Source of the DNA: Paralvinella palmiformis | Lineage: Eukaryota > Annelida > Polychaeta > Terebellida > Alvinellidae | Assembly (NCBI GenBank): GCA_025642065.1 | Contig: JAODUP010000941.1 | Coordinates: forward strand, 127,001 to 191,000 | Direction: 5' to 3' | DNA: 64,000 nt | Made by a program: the position numbers and the translations under genes | Shown here: in pieces, positions 53,972-64,000 of the stretch | Numbering within the stretch: the first letter of the stretch is position 1 | How the letters are laid out: the number at the start of each line of letters is the position of its first letter | Notes under the pieces: model-generated | Told to the model about the DNA's origin: nothing | Seen by the model: only the letters and a program-made list of their open reading frames with translations | Database searches by the model: none

Positions 53972-56900
53972 ATTATTGAAAAACAATACAAAATGTGCAT
54001 GTGAATATATTTGAATTTTGTGTCTTGTTAATTACGACTAATGTGCGTTCGTTGAGATTAGTATATTTGCAAAACTTCGATTTCAAAGTGAATCCATATG
54101 TGTATCCTGAGTCAAACATATGAGTTAATGAGCTTGTCCATCTTGCAATGTATGCTTATCTCCAGTAATAATCGTCAACGTCCGATTCATCAGAACCGTA
54201 CTAGAGTTCCCCATTTAACATTTCAGCATCTTTTGATGCAATGACTGAATCATTTTTACCAGAATCTGGCTGATATTGCGTGACATCTGTTCACCATCAA
54301 ATCAGTCGATTTTGTACCTGCTATCAACCAGGATCCATCCATGCTGGTTTGGTTGGCCACATAAGATAGCTGGATGTAGTCGTACAGCATTTTTCCATAG
54401 AGATGCAACATAATTCGCTCTCTTTATTTTCTTAGTCAGAACAGATAGATAGAGTGGCATGCTGCTTAGCTTTACACCCTTAATTTCCCCGAGTGGATCA
54501 CACTGCCTTCTTGGTGCATATGTATGTTGGAACATAAAATAGTGGCAGTGTCAACACTGTGCATGTTGTGTTTTCCATACAAGGAACATACAGAATGTTC
54601 AATTATCAGAAAAGTTCTATCGGGTATTTTTTGTGCTCCCCGAGCATGGCAAATGCCCAAATTAATTGTTTATGTTTCACCATGATGTTAAGGGGCCTGA
54701 TGCTGTAAAGTACGTACCAGTAAACGCATGAAGTCCAGGAAGAACTTGCTGGATGATGTGTTCCAATTCATCAACCGGCTTTGGGATACTGATATATCGT
54801 CTAGTGTTGTTGATACTCAGCCCACCACCCATCCATACCTTTGGACAGTTGTGTGCCACACCTGCATAGCAAACCAGCAACACTAGTACGTCTGTGTCAT
54901 TGCTTCTCACACTCACAGTTGATGTTAGTGATGCTGGCATTATCCGGTCTAGGTGAAACACAAGACGAGTGTCGGCTTCTTCGTATTGGCAATTTAGTGC
55001 GTCAGTGAATTCTTCTTTTAATATTGTCCCTTTGTCTTCTCTGAATGTGTAGCACACACTATCGAACCCCCTGACCACTGTATGATCTTTCAGAATGCTA
55101 TCATATCGGTTATTCTTGACTTGAAGGAACCTAACTGAAGAGCAGCTTACCAATTCTAAGGCCGCTTTTGTTATGGACCTGTCACAGCAAAAGTTATATC
55201 TTGTGATCACCTCAGCCTCCTTCATACTTGGATTAATATATGTGTCACACACAAGATAAGTGCGTGGTGACATCGGACATAACCGCCGGAGGAGTACTTC
55301 AACTACACCACCAAATGTGGGGGTAGATTTAGCAATGTATGTAGCAGGATCATCGCATCGATTAATGTGACGTCATTATCTCCTGGCTTCTCACTTTCAA
55401 CCATTCCTTCAAACTTGTGCATAACCTTGGCTTTGTCAGTTTTATTTATGATGCCATCCACATGGGCCAGCGTGAGTGGCACTGGAGTTAGTAGATACTG
55501 AAAGACTTTCTCAATTGCAATCCTTTCCAATCTGCTGATGTAGAGCAGCCTTCTAAACAGGTCCCTGTAGTTCGACTATACCTTCTGATGTGGTGACGGT
55601 GTTCTTCACAACAGCACTTGCAAATTTCTTGATCTTCCTTCTGCTGATGGGTTTCTCAAAACGTGTTTGGTCCTTGAAGCTCTCCTCTGTGAAATGTACA
55701 TACAACTCCTGGCCGTTGTTGAGAAACCCCAAGAGATTATCCTTGATATCATTAGTTACGCTGGCACCAGTCGTGATGCAGTAGAGCGTTTGATCCATGT
55801 TCTGATCAAATGGATTCATGGTATTTTTGATTGCGTCAATCAGCTTAGAGATATCTTTATTGTCTTGGGTGACTCGGTATAGTTTCAGCGTTTTTTAAAT
55901 GTCTTTTTTCGATTTCAATCCTACTTTGTCGAGGAGGCTTTCGACAATACAACTTCTGACAACTCTAGTGATCATCCACTTCTGTCTTGAACTGTCTGAC
56001 TGGCCGAACGAAGCAATTCATGTCAGTCTTGTTGCAGCACCTGCATTCACTGTTTGCTCGAGGGATATGTCAACTTGAGTTCGCGAAAATAATATGTTGG
56101 TTAGCATAGTTGGGCGATTTCCTGCGAAGCAGATGGGACACATTTGACCCAAAGTAAAAATGAACAGCTGCAGATTATTCGTCCTGTATGCTCGACTGAA
56201 TGACATGGTTAGTGCTGTGTACTCTGTATAATTCTTCGTGATTACCATGTAATCATAGCTTCCTTCTATAGCATGAAATGCACCAGGAGTCATCCCATAT
56301 CTAGAAGATGTTACTGCAGACATAAAGGCTTAAGGCCCGTGTCTTCAAGAAAGTTTAGGAAATCGAGAACTTGGAAAGCTGTAGCCAGTAGAGGATGGAG
56401 CCGTTTACACCTGCAGTTATAATTATTCAAACAGGTGTTTTTGTATGTCATCAAAATCATGTAAAATACAGACTTTTTATGCACTTTAACAGATAAAGTA
56501 TTTTAATTGCCGCCTTTCCAATCAACGATTAAAGCGTTTCCACGTAGAAATCCGTTCAGCGATCAGGTGAAATACTGCTGTTTCTGTGAGTATCTGCGGG
56601 CCACAAGAGCAATCGCAGAAGTGTCCCAGTGCACCGAAGTATCCTAGATCAATGTGGAAGGGTCTAAAGTAGATGATGACGTTGTTGTAAATGGGATCCC
56701 CAGAAGCTTGGATTTGTATAGCTAGTTTAGCTATAGCTCAGTTGTAGTGGACAATGATGAATTCCTTTCTGCATTCGTGAGCCACACGCTGAAAATGTCC
56801 TAGCGTTTCTACCACTACATTTATTCGCATAGGAGAGAGATGCTAGTTCTCCATGTAGGCAAATCGTTGTCTGAAGAGTGGATATTCCATGGCAAGCGAG

Positions 56901-57480
56901 TTCTAGCTTGTCCAAAGTGGTGTTTTGTCCAGTGAAATGCTCATCATCCAGAATATATCTCTATATTCTATGTTAGTGTGATCCTTTGGTCTTTGTATGC
57001 TTTTGACGATATACTGAAAGACTGTGATATTAGGTTTCTTGCGATACGGTTCCAATGTGTGTTCTTTGGGGTGGAATACACGTTTTGTTGGTGAACTGTA
57101 TGTCACGGCATTCTCCATTTTGTCCACCGAAGGTAGATGTCGCTGGAACAGAAGCTTCTAGAATGATATCCGTGGTTAATTCTGTCTCTAGGGCCTCAGG
57201 TGTGTGATAACTGATGCAGTGTCCAAACCTGTTCAGAACCTTTTCTAATGGAAGTTCCATGCATAGATGTTTCACTGATTTTGTTTTGGCTCTGGTTGTG
57301 ACGAACAGCGCATCATCAGACATACATTTTTATGTTATGACCAGGATACACTTATTGATTCACTTTGAAATCGAAGTTTTGCCAATATATTAAACCCAAC
57401 GAACGCACAGTAGTCATAAGTAACAAAGTACACAAAATTAAGAAATATCCACATGAACATTTTGTGTTGTTTTTCAAACA
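53972..57480 (-). mobile_element. 3.5-kb DNA transposon with ~145-bp terminal inverted repeats around an EEADTR-type ORF
   Basis: The left end (53976-54120) and right end (57332-57479) are inverted copies over about 145 bp, both containing GCAAAACTTCGATTTCAAAG and TGTGCGTTCGTTG with scattered differences. ACACTA at 53966-53971 and 57481-57486 is a possible 6-bp target duplication. The minus-strand ORF starts at 57323, just inside the right repeat, and ends at 54302, about 180 bp inside the left repeat. That arrangement is the normal layout of a cut-and-paste element. The family is not one of the superfamilies I can name. Confidence 0.8.
54302..57323 (-). pseudogene. Broken ORF of the EEADTR / SNDTDVLVLL repeat family (putative transposase)
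   Basis: Minus-strand frames in order: start MSDDALFVTTRAKTKSVKHL with FGHCISYHTPEALETEL (57323-57030); a Lys/Pro-rich piece (57127-56903); Cys-containing segments (56323-56018); NNGQELYVHFTEESFKDQTR (55819-55553); APxxLxHVDGxIxKTDKAK-like segment (55530-55303); the core with YEEADTRLVFHLD, VRSNDTDVLVLLVCYAG and LPGLHAFTG (55273-54677); then YGKHNMHSVD and KKIKRANYVASLWKNAVRLH ending at 54302. At least five frameshifts or stops. The core aspartates (EADTR, SNDTDV) look nuclease-like, but after HAFTG the usual following acidic residue is replaced. From memory, proteins of this order are multi-copy in many marine invertebrates with no settled function. The gene is inactive here. Confidence 0.75.
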
Positions 57481-57732
57481 ACACTACTGATACAAAATCA
57501 TGTTTTATACCATGGTTGTTTATACCATAAGAATCCACGAGAAGTATGACAGGCTCTCGATGTAATGGCACTGGAATATTTTTCGTATAGTTCAGCTATT
57601 AGATAAATTACATCAGTGAAACTGGGGTATTTTGCATATTATATAATATAGATTGAATTTATATTAGTACAAGTTGTTTATATTTAGTTATTTTGTATTT
57701 ATTGTATTTTCTTTTCAACTGATTATTTGGAG
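57481..57732. other. Short spacer between two mobile elements
   Basis: AT-rich; a minus frame (57335-57571) across the transposon end is not recognised. Confidence 0.5.
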
Positions 57733-58120
57733 TACGGACAGTTACTCACCCGGACAGTTGCTCACCGGACAGTTGCTCACCGGACAGTTGCTCACCGGAC
57801 AGTTGCTCACCTGGACACTTGCTCACGAAGCAAATGAAAAGGTGGACACTTGCTCACCAGTGAATATTTAATGAGAAAAAATAAAAAAATTAAATTAGTT
57901 TTTATTCAGAAATATATTTCTTAGTATCCTATTACCTATATAATTATTGGGATGAATATTACCAATTAATAGAAAATTAAAGTTCAGAGATTATTTTATT
58001 TGATTAATATAATTATTTGCTTTTTTTTCTCTCATCCACTGGTGAGCAATTGTCCACTTTTTCATTTGCTTGGTGAGCAAGTGTCCGGGTGAGCAACTGT
58101 CCGGTGAGCAATTGTCCTAC
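57733..58120. mobile_element. MITE whose inverted ends are tandem 16-bp repeats
   Basis: The left arm (57733-57855) contains five copies of CGGACAGTTGCTCACC or close variants, then GGACACTTGCTCAC..GCAAATGAAAAGGTGG. The right arm (58030-58120) carries the inverted equivalents, ending GGTGAGCAATTGTCCTAC. About 170 bp of AT-rich sequence lies between. No coding potential beyond the repeat-driven frame. Confidence 0.8.
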
Positions 58121-58369
58121 ACCCTATGATTTGACGCCGAATATTATCGCCCACTCCATTGTTTACAAACAAACGGATTTTGCTGGTGTATGTTTAAATT
58201 TTTATTTTCACTCATTTCTTTCTATAATTATAATGAATTATAAAAAGGATCAGTTGCCAGCCTTACGACCCTATGGTGGTAATACCATTTGTTAACGATG
58301 CACCCTCGTAGTGGAAAACATCTAAAGCAGATAGGGTCTGATGCAAGTAATTTGATCACTGTGCCAATA

Positions 58370-59765
58370 ACACCATATAAATGACACAGCTGTACAAAAT
58401 GTAAGTATTGGTCTTATAAATTGTCAGTCGATTTGTAATAAATCTGATGAAATATCTGATGTTGTTAACGATATGGATCTTGATATTCTTGTCATTACAG
58501 AAACTTTACTTATAATGTTTCAGACCAGAAAATTGTTGGTGATGTGACTTCAGCTGGATGTTCATTCCATCATGCAGCTCAGATTCACAAGAAAGGTGGG
58601 GGAGTCGCCATTCTTCTCCGTGATTCTTTGAAGTGTGAAACCCATTTGCGCTCTCAGGCTAAGTCTTTTGAAAATAATCAACTGACTTTTGTGTATGGGG
58701 GATAAGTATTCGTGTAGCTATTATCTACCGATTACACCCCACTGAGAAAAATGCCCCGAAAGCAGCAGATTTCTTCAAGGAATTTTCAGGATTTGTTACT
58801 CTATTGCTACCAACAGTGGCCAGCTGTTGATCTTAGGCGATTCCAAAATACATTGGAATTGCTAGAGGAATGCAGATACTAAACAACTGTCTGACATTCT
58901 TAGATCTGCCAATCTCAGACAGCATGTCCAAGAAAGAACACACATACATGGTCACATCTTAGATCTTGTCATCTCCCGTGATAAAGATAATTTGATTAAG
59001 GGTGTGTCTGTGCCTTCCATGCTGTCTGATCATTTCCTTGTTAACAGTAATGTATCTTTACAGAAATAATCTGTTTCAGCTAAGGTTTTTTACTATAGAA
59101 AATATAAGTTGATTGGCAAGGAGGCTTTTCTTGCTGATTTGCGAGTCTCTTCTCTGGTATTGGATCCACCGGATGATGTGGATCATATGGTGGATCTCTA
59201 TGATAGTAGATAGTAGATAGAGAGATATTGTAGATGAGCATGCACCTTTAAGGACAAAGGAAATGCCAAGAAGACCAATGCTTCCATGGTACAATACGAA
59301 TAAACAAGCTGAAAAGAGACACAGAAGGTAATGTGAGTGGCGGTGGATCAGGACCAGTTTATGCATTCATTATGAAATGTTCAAGGTCAACAAAATTCTA
59401 GTTAAAAATACCTTTGCCTCTGCTAAATTTAAATATTATAATAAAAAGATTAAAGCATCCAATGGAAATAAAAGGACCGTTTTCAGTATTGTGAATAAAG
59501 TATTACATAAAGATATGGCCCATTGTTATAATAACTTCTTCTATCAAAAAATATTAAATATACATAGTAGGTTCCATTCTAGCACCTTATCACAGGGTAA
59601 GCCATTGGTAGAGGAGTCCTGCATATCCATGATGGATACATTTGAGTTTTTTACAGAGACTGATATCTAATTATAACATTAATCGACTTCATCGAATTCA
59701 GAATAGTGCAGCTCGCATAGTGACAAATACTCGATAATATGATCATATCACCCCAATTCTTCAAA
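58370..59765 (+). mobile_element. LINE copy with endonuclease and internal deletion
   Basis: The plus strand reads SIGLINCQSICNKSDEISDV, VNDMDLDILVITET, SDQKIVGDVTSAGC, KKGGGVAILLRDS (58395-58650), then IIYRLHPTEKNAPKAADFF, LILGDSKIHW, RQHVQERTHIHGHILDLVIS, SVPSMLSDHFLVNS, VFYYRKYK and LPWYN..KQAEKRHR (to about 59330). These are the APE endonuclease and the linker. A few degenerate bases later (59685-59760) it jumps to the C-terminal RLHRIQNSAARIVTNTR and YDHITPIL. The reverse transcriptase has been deleted. It is related to the LINE at 8720 but independent. Confidence 0.85.
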
Positions 59766-59821
59766 CAAAATACGTGTGTGAACACTCGGTATCTTAATTA
59801 TGGATAAAGTCATTGTACTTC

Positions 59822-59966
59822 AGTCAAAGTTTGACTTTATAAGGTGTACTTGAAATTTTATGGAGTGAAATGTTCACAAGGAAAATTAGAGGGTACCTCC
59901 TATAAACACGCGATTTGTGGAAAATTGTCCAAGTGGATTTCTATCAGACTAGCATATTTGTGTTAT
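59822..59966 (+). repeat. Repeat shared, inverted, with 53476-53605
   Basis: GGTGTACTTGAAATTTTATG...CAAGTGGATTTCTATCAGAC...: opposite-orientation copy of the block beside the LINE tail at 53475. In both places it lies next to LINE C-terminal sequence. Confidence 0.65.
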
Positions 59967-60094
59967 ACTGACATTTTCACCCTAGAATTAACTCTCATAC
60001 CACTTGGCAAACAAAACACAAGTAAAACCTCGTGGGCTCTCGGTCTATAAGGACTTGGACTAAAGTCTTGCATATATCATCATTTATGTACGAT

Positions 60095-60330
60095 TAAGTC
60101 CTATATATTTCTTATTTGATAATAACAGGATTTGCATATATAATTCACCTGCTTCTCCATTCCTATAATATTATCTAATATAAGCCCTAGCTTTCTTATA
60201 GGCATGAAATAATTTATATACCTGGATCCTACCTTAATGCGAAGATTCTCAGTTTTCTTTAAATGTTGCTTGGATGCGAAAATAATTAATGCTTTCTTGT
60301 CCTTACTCAATTGGCAAAGACTATAAGAAC
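60095..60330 (-). pseudogene. LINE reverse-transcriptase fragment
   Basis: The minus frame 60310-60101 reads KALIIFASKQHLKKTENLRI, then LGLILDN, then MEKQVNYICKSCYYQIRNI. This is the conserved block after the YADD motif (NxxKTExxxF...LGxxxDxxLxMxxQV) of CR1/Jockey-type LINEs. Only this block remains. Confidence 0.75.
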
Positions 60331-60712
60331 TAATTGTTATATCTCATTTACAATAGGTACTTCTTGTTATATATCACATATAATAGATACTACTTGTTAT
60401 ATATCATATACTATAGCAACTTCTTGTAATATATCATATACTATAGGGACTTCTTGTTATATATCATATACTATAGGGACTTCTTGTTATATTTCATATA
60501 CTATAGGGACTTCTTGTCATATATCATACACTATAGGGACTTCTTGTTATTTATCATATAGGCCTACTATAGGAACTAATTGTTATATTTCATATACTAT
60601 AGGAACTAATTGTTATATATCATTTACTAGGAACTAATTGTTATATATCGTATACGATAGGAAATAATTGTTATATATCGTATACTATAGGAAATAATTG
60701 TTATATATATTA
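60330..60712. repeat. 30-bp tandem array
   Basis: About 12 units of a 30-bp word like ATATCATATACTATAGGGAC plus TTCTTGTTAT. The 3' units diverge to GGAACTAATTG. It yields a spurious repeat frame CYISYTIGTS on +. Confidence 0.9.
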
Positions 60713-60992
60713 AGGGCAGGTGAGATAGTGTTAGTGGATCTGAATATATGTCCACTATAAAGTCACCCTAAATATGATCTAATCAGATACTATTGGAGAG
60801 ACCTAGGTATTGGTTCAAGTGATATGACCAGTGTATACAGTTTCCTACAGTGTCAAGGTATATTTATATTTGGATTTTGTTATTTTTATTTGGTTATGAA
60901 ATACAAGACGTCTGGTGTTTGAACTGTTTATGTTATTTTAGAGATAATTATCTGAGCTGCCAACACCAAAACTAGTTTATTATTATATTATA

Positions 60993-61376
60993 GATAGAAA
61001 TAAGTAGCAATATTTATGGTTAATAAATGTCATACATAGATAAGAAATAAGTAGCAAGATTTATGGTTGATAAATGTCATACATAGATAAGAAATAAGTA
61101 GCAAGATTTATGGTTGATAAATGTCATACATAGATAAGAAATAAGTAGCAAGATTTATGGTTGATAAATGTCATACATAGATAAGAAATAAGTAGCAAGA
61201 TTTATGGTTGATAAATGTCATACATAGATAAGAAATAAGTAGCAAGATTTATGGTTGATAAATGTCATACATAGATAAGAAATAAGTAGCAAGATTTATG
61301 GTTGATAAATGTCATACATAGATAAGAAATAAGTAGCAAGATTTATGGTTGATAAATGTCATACATAGATAAGAAA
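60993..61376. repeat. 47-bp tandem array, about 8 units
   Basis: The unit is AGAAATAAGTAGCAAGATTT then ATGGTTGATAAATGTCATAC and ATAGATA. Units after the first are essentially identical. No frame runs through it. Confidence 0.95.
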
Positions 61377-61529
61377 TAAAAAAAAGATTTGTAAATAAAA
61401 CCATTTCCTTATTTACAATATTTGTTTACAATGACATTATACAAAATTGTTACTACGCCGAATCTTCACATATTCTAATTTTAACAAATAAAATTATATT
61501 CTAGAAAAGAGATATTTCTTTTTAAATTT

Positions 61530-61785
61530 TTTAACGAACATAACATTTTTATTTAACTAACATAACATCTTCATTTAATTAACATAACATCATTTAATTA
61601 TCATAACATTTTCATTTAATTATCATAACATTTTTATTTAACTAACATAACTCTTCATTTAATTAACATAACATCATTTAATTATCATAACATTTTCATT
61701 TAATTATCATAACATTTTCATTTAATTATCATAACATTTTCATTTAATTATCATAACATTTTCATTTAGTTAGGATTACATCTTC
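61530..61785. repeat. ~22-bp tandem array
   Basis: About 11 units of TTTTCATTTAATTATCATAACA and shorter variants (some lacking TTTT, some with CTAACATAAC). Three unrelated tandem arrays therefore lie within 1.5 kb (60330-61785). Confidence 0.85.
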
Positions 61786-62012
61786 ATTTAAGCTGTTAAG
61801 GCGTTTCTATGGCGCAATATTTAGAACACTGCGCTGGAAATCTCCAAGTCAAGGCATCAAAACCGGTTTATAGAGGTGCTTGTTTGATAGGTTTCGTTGG
61901 GGAGTGGCCTCTCAGTGTGACAATTACTAATGAGTGAAACACGTTAACCATTCTACCATGTAAAACAAGATATTTATAATCGACAACAATATACAAAAGT
62001 CATTTTACAGCC

Positions 62013-62018
62013 TTTATT
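62013..62018 (-). terminator. Polyadenylation signal for the glycosyltransferase-like gene
   Basis: TTTATT on + (AATAAA on minus), 66-71 bases past the stop codon at 62084-62086. The placement is normal for a short 3' UTR. Confidence 0.65.
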
Positions 62019-62083
62019 GGCTAAATATAGTTTGCCACGAAAATAAAAGTATGATTCTAAATGAAGTAAATATCATAGAAACT

Positions 62084-63166
62084 TTAGTCGGTTTTGAAAC
62101 GACTACCATCAAAATCATAAAGTTGTGGATGATCCGGAAGTGTGACGTAATTATCTGACCAAACATGTAAAAGTTTGTCTGTATGTTCAGGAAGTTTACT
62201 TGGGAAATGTAATCCTGGTTCCTTTCTGTTGGCGGCGAGTAGGATTTCTGACCTTTTAGTAACAGCATTCAGGTTGCTATAGACACTAAACATATTAAAT
62301 TTGTTACAGTAATATACATGCCATATGGTCCACATCGTGTTTTGCTTATTGGCCATTTCGAATGTTTTGTACCAACGGGTGACCAAAGCTGCTTTAGGTA
62401 CGTAGGGTTGGAATCTAGTGTTGTTTCGTACTCTGTGATACCAATCCTGGAATTCCATCCACGATTTCGGATGCGGCGCATATCCCCAAGATCCCAGCAA
62501 TTTGTATAAAAATACAGTGTCATTTCTAGGTCTGTTAATGGGTCGTCCATTACTGGCCATATGAACCTCTTCACTTTGTAGTGTATAACCAGCTATGTCA
62601 TTTCTGGATCCATATTTCTGGTGTACAGCTTTAAGCCAACGATAAGCATAAGGTGATACAGAAATATCATCCTCCAAAAACAGTGCTAGTTCTTTACTTC
62701 TCCGTCGAGGGCGCCACGTATCAATCCACTGACCATAAATACCGACATGTGTTTTGTGAATATGGACACGTGTTTGACCGTTCAGCCACGTGAATGTCAG
62801 AGCTGTTTCTACCGTATCCGTATCTATGGTGTCTTTAGGGCCACTTCCGTTTTTTTCTGCCTTCAGTTTTCTGTCAATCCAGATCTCGAGCGAACCGGTG
62901 TCGCCATCCAGTTTTAAGTCATTCAAAGATTGAAGAGTTTTCTTAAGCGAATCTGGTCTGTTAAAGGTCATGACAATAATCCGTAAATCAACCTCTTCTG
63001 GATATTTACACGTAATATCCGGACTACAGTCCATATGTGTGGATCTATCGATGTGAGCAGTCAGCGAGGGTAATTTGTTTTGGTTTACGATGTAGAAACC
63101 TAACTGTTCAATAATTGTTATTCCAACAATCGTCCATACAACAGTTATAACTTTATGACGTGTCAT
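62084..63166 (-). CDS. Intronless type II membrane glycosyltransferase-like protein, 360 residues
   Basis: The ATG at 63166 is followed by a short basic stretch and a hydrophobic segment at residues 6-27 (VITVVWTIVGITIIEQLGFY), the layout of a Golgi type II enzyme. Then comes a GT-A-like domain: IIVMTFNRPDSLKKTLQSL at 63-81 (the usual start of a GT2/GT13-like Rossmann fold); HIHKTHVGIYGQWIDTW at 135-151; LALFLEDDISVSPYAYRWL at 160-178, where EDD (165-167) is a DxD-like metal/nucleotide-sugar motif; and GSWGYAPHPKSWMEFQDWY at 225-243. Sequons are at N106, N215 and N248. Lumenal cysteines are few (46, 53, 287). The frame is unbroken and the length fits a complete enzyme. The sugar and acceptor cannot be told. 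Lack of introns suggests a retro-derived or naturally single-exon family. Confidence 0.85.
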   Translation of the reverse strand: MTRHKVITVVWTIVGITIIEQLGFYIVNQNKLPSLTAHIDRSTHMDCSPDITCKYPEEVDLRIIVMTFNRPDSLKKTLQSLNDLKLDGDTGSLEIWIDRKLKAEKNGSGPKDTIDTDTVETALTFTWLNGQTRVHIHKTHVGIYGQWIDTWRPRRRSKELALFLEDDISVSPYAYRWLKAVHQKYGSRNDIAGYTLQSEEVHMASNGRPINRPRNDTVFLYKLLGSWGYAPHPKSWMEFQDWYHRVRNNTRFQPYVPKAALVTRWYKTFEMANKQNTMWTIWHVYYCNKFNMFSVYSNLNAVTKRSEILLAANRKEPGLHFPSKLPEHTDKLLHVWSDNYVTLPDHPQLYDFDGSRFKTD

Positions 63167-63445
63167 TATAACTTCTTTCTGAGTGGTGTTGTGCTGGTCT
63201 GTCTTCGTCCAAACGTTAACTGTTTTCTTAAAGATGTCTTAAGGCTAGCTGTACCGCAGCATATTGCTCAACAATTAGTCAAAATATGTGGATGTGGCGA
63301 GGGGGGGGGAAGGGGATCAGAGAGCGAGCAAATACTAAGATTCATAGGTAGTTCAACATTGATTAGAGCGAGTAAATGTCAAATACCAAGAAACGTGACA
63401 TTTACCTTGATTTTGTAAAACTATCTTCTATTGACAAGAGTACTT

Positions 63446-63491
<46 letters not shown>

Positions 63492-63513
63492 CTGTGTGTG
63501 TGTGTATTTGCGC

Positions 63514-63548
<35 letters not shown>

Positions 63549-64000
63549 TGTACATATACAATTATACATGAATACACTTCTTCGCACGCACTGAATGTAG
63601 TCATTAAATTAACGCCTGAAGTATTTTAGCAATTTTGAACAATATATTGTAACCCGCAGCGTTAATTGAATAAATTAACTAAACTCTTAGAAATAAAATA
63701 AGCATATGGAGTAATTATATAGCTACATCCATTGCTATAGTAATACATATAAGTTAGAAGACACCTTGTTACAGTTGCTTCCCACTTTACTACTGACATT
63801 ACTTGACCGCGGGGCTGAATAAATCAAGTTGTGTGGGTTTTTGTATTTCCTTCAATATCCCACGATATTATGTAAATGATGCAAACTGTCTATATATACA
63901 TCTGTTATATATTCGGAATCTTTGTGATGTATATAAACAAATATATTTTGCTGCAATAAAATGATTGTAATTTTAGGCATTTGAGATATTTAATTAATAT
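63167..64000. repeat. Upstream flank of the glycosyltransferase-like gene; (TA)n-(TG)n-(TA)n at 63449-63545
   Basis: The sequence 63167-63440 upstream of the minus ATG is less AT-rich and has a G-run at 63301-63310 and AGAGCGAG near 63320; it may hold the promoter. The compound microsatellite makes spurious Tyr-Ile frames on both strands. From 63550 to 64000 I see no feature. Confidence 0.5.

Noticed and set aside
55590..55882. Plus-strand frames over the EEADTR ORF
   Set aside because: Shadows of the minus-strand transposon ORF; the minus frames carry the conserved motifs.
57674..57871. Plus frame with GQLLT repeats as a repeat protein
   Set aside because: Created by the 16-bp tandem repeats of a MITE arm; the inverted arm at 58030-58120 explains it better.
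60311..60637. 108-codon plus frame with CYISYTIGTS repeats
   Set aside because: It is the 30-bp tandem array read in one frame; the period is a multiple of three, so it stays open by chance.
61800..61900. Another tRNA-derived SINE head (GGCGCAATATTTAGAACACTG...)
   Set aside because: Only loosely similar to a tRNA; the B box position is degenerate and no related copy is seen in the window.
62318..62574. Small frames on both strands inside the glycosyltransferase-like gene
   Set aside because: Shadow frames; the 360-codon minus frame accounts for the sequence.

Overview
The window is AT-rich metazoan DNA. It has split genes with GT-AG introns, no operons, abundant (TA)n and (CA/TG)n microsatellites, tRNA-derived SINEs, APE-type LINEs, a Ty3/Gypsy element and several families of DNA transposons. 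The host genes and the transposon mix suggest a marine invertebrate, most likely a lophotrochozoan such as a mollusc. That placement is inference; no marker gene fixes the species.

Host genes. (1) A calcium-regulated mitochondrial ATP-Mg/phosphate carrier of the SCaMC family (SLC25A23/24/25) runs on + from 19919 to 49984. Ten coding exons give a frame-consistent 466-residue protein with four EF-hands followed by a six-helix carrier. Its fourth EF-hand is encoded twice, by two adjacent 112-nt exons of identical phase (35815-35926 and 36707-36818). Using both or neither produces an immediate stop, so they behave as mutually exclusive exons. (2) The first coding exon of a KDM7/PHF8/PHF2-type histone demethylase (N-terminal half of its PHD finger) lies on - at 3095-3195; the rest of the gene would lie to the left. 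(3) A single-exon, 360-residue type II membrane protein resembling a Golgi glycosyltransferase lies on - at 62084-63166, with a polyadenylation signal just downstream. (4) A frameshifted THAP-domain gene or gene remnant lies on + at 7095-7910.

Mobile DNA fills most of the rest. Left of the carrier gene are a SINE-derived fold-back element (3297-3712), a decayed Ty3/Gypsy element with polypurine tract and a likely 3' LTR (3726-6701), a LINE (8720-12795) interrupted by an opposite-strand LINE (9488-11114), and a non-autonomous DNA element (13540-16690) interrupted by an ACGT-rich element (14130-16241). The carrier introns hold SINEs, a 310-bp tandem duplication, broken DNA-transposon-like ORFs, a 71-bp x 24 minisatellite, a piggyBac remnant, an 841-bp element with ~130-bp inverted ends, a Tigger/pogo element with both ends, and about 570 bp of (TC)/(TG) repeat. 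To the right, a 3.5-kb element at 53972-57480 has ~145-bp terminal inverted repeats around a broken ORF of a widespread invertebrate family carrying EEADTR and SNDTDVLVLL motifs. It is followed by a MITE whose inverted ends are built of 16-bp tandem repeats (57733-58120), LINE fragments and three tandem arrays (60330-61785).

Strongest leads: the mutually exclusive EF-hand-4 exons; the inverted repeats that identify the EEADTR-type ORF as a cut-and-paste transposon; the minisatellite of repeated 3'-splice-site-like motifs in the carrier's first intron; and the nested insertions, which give a relative order of transposition.
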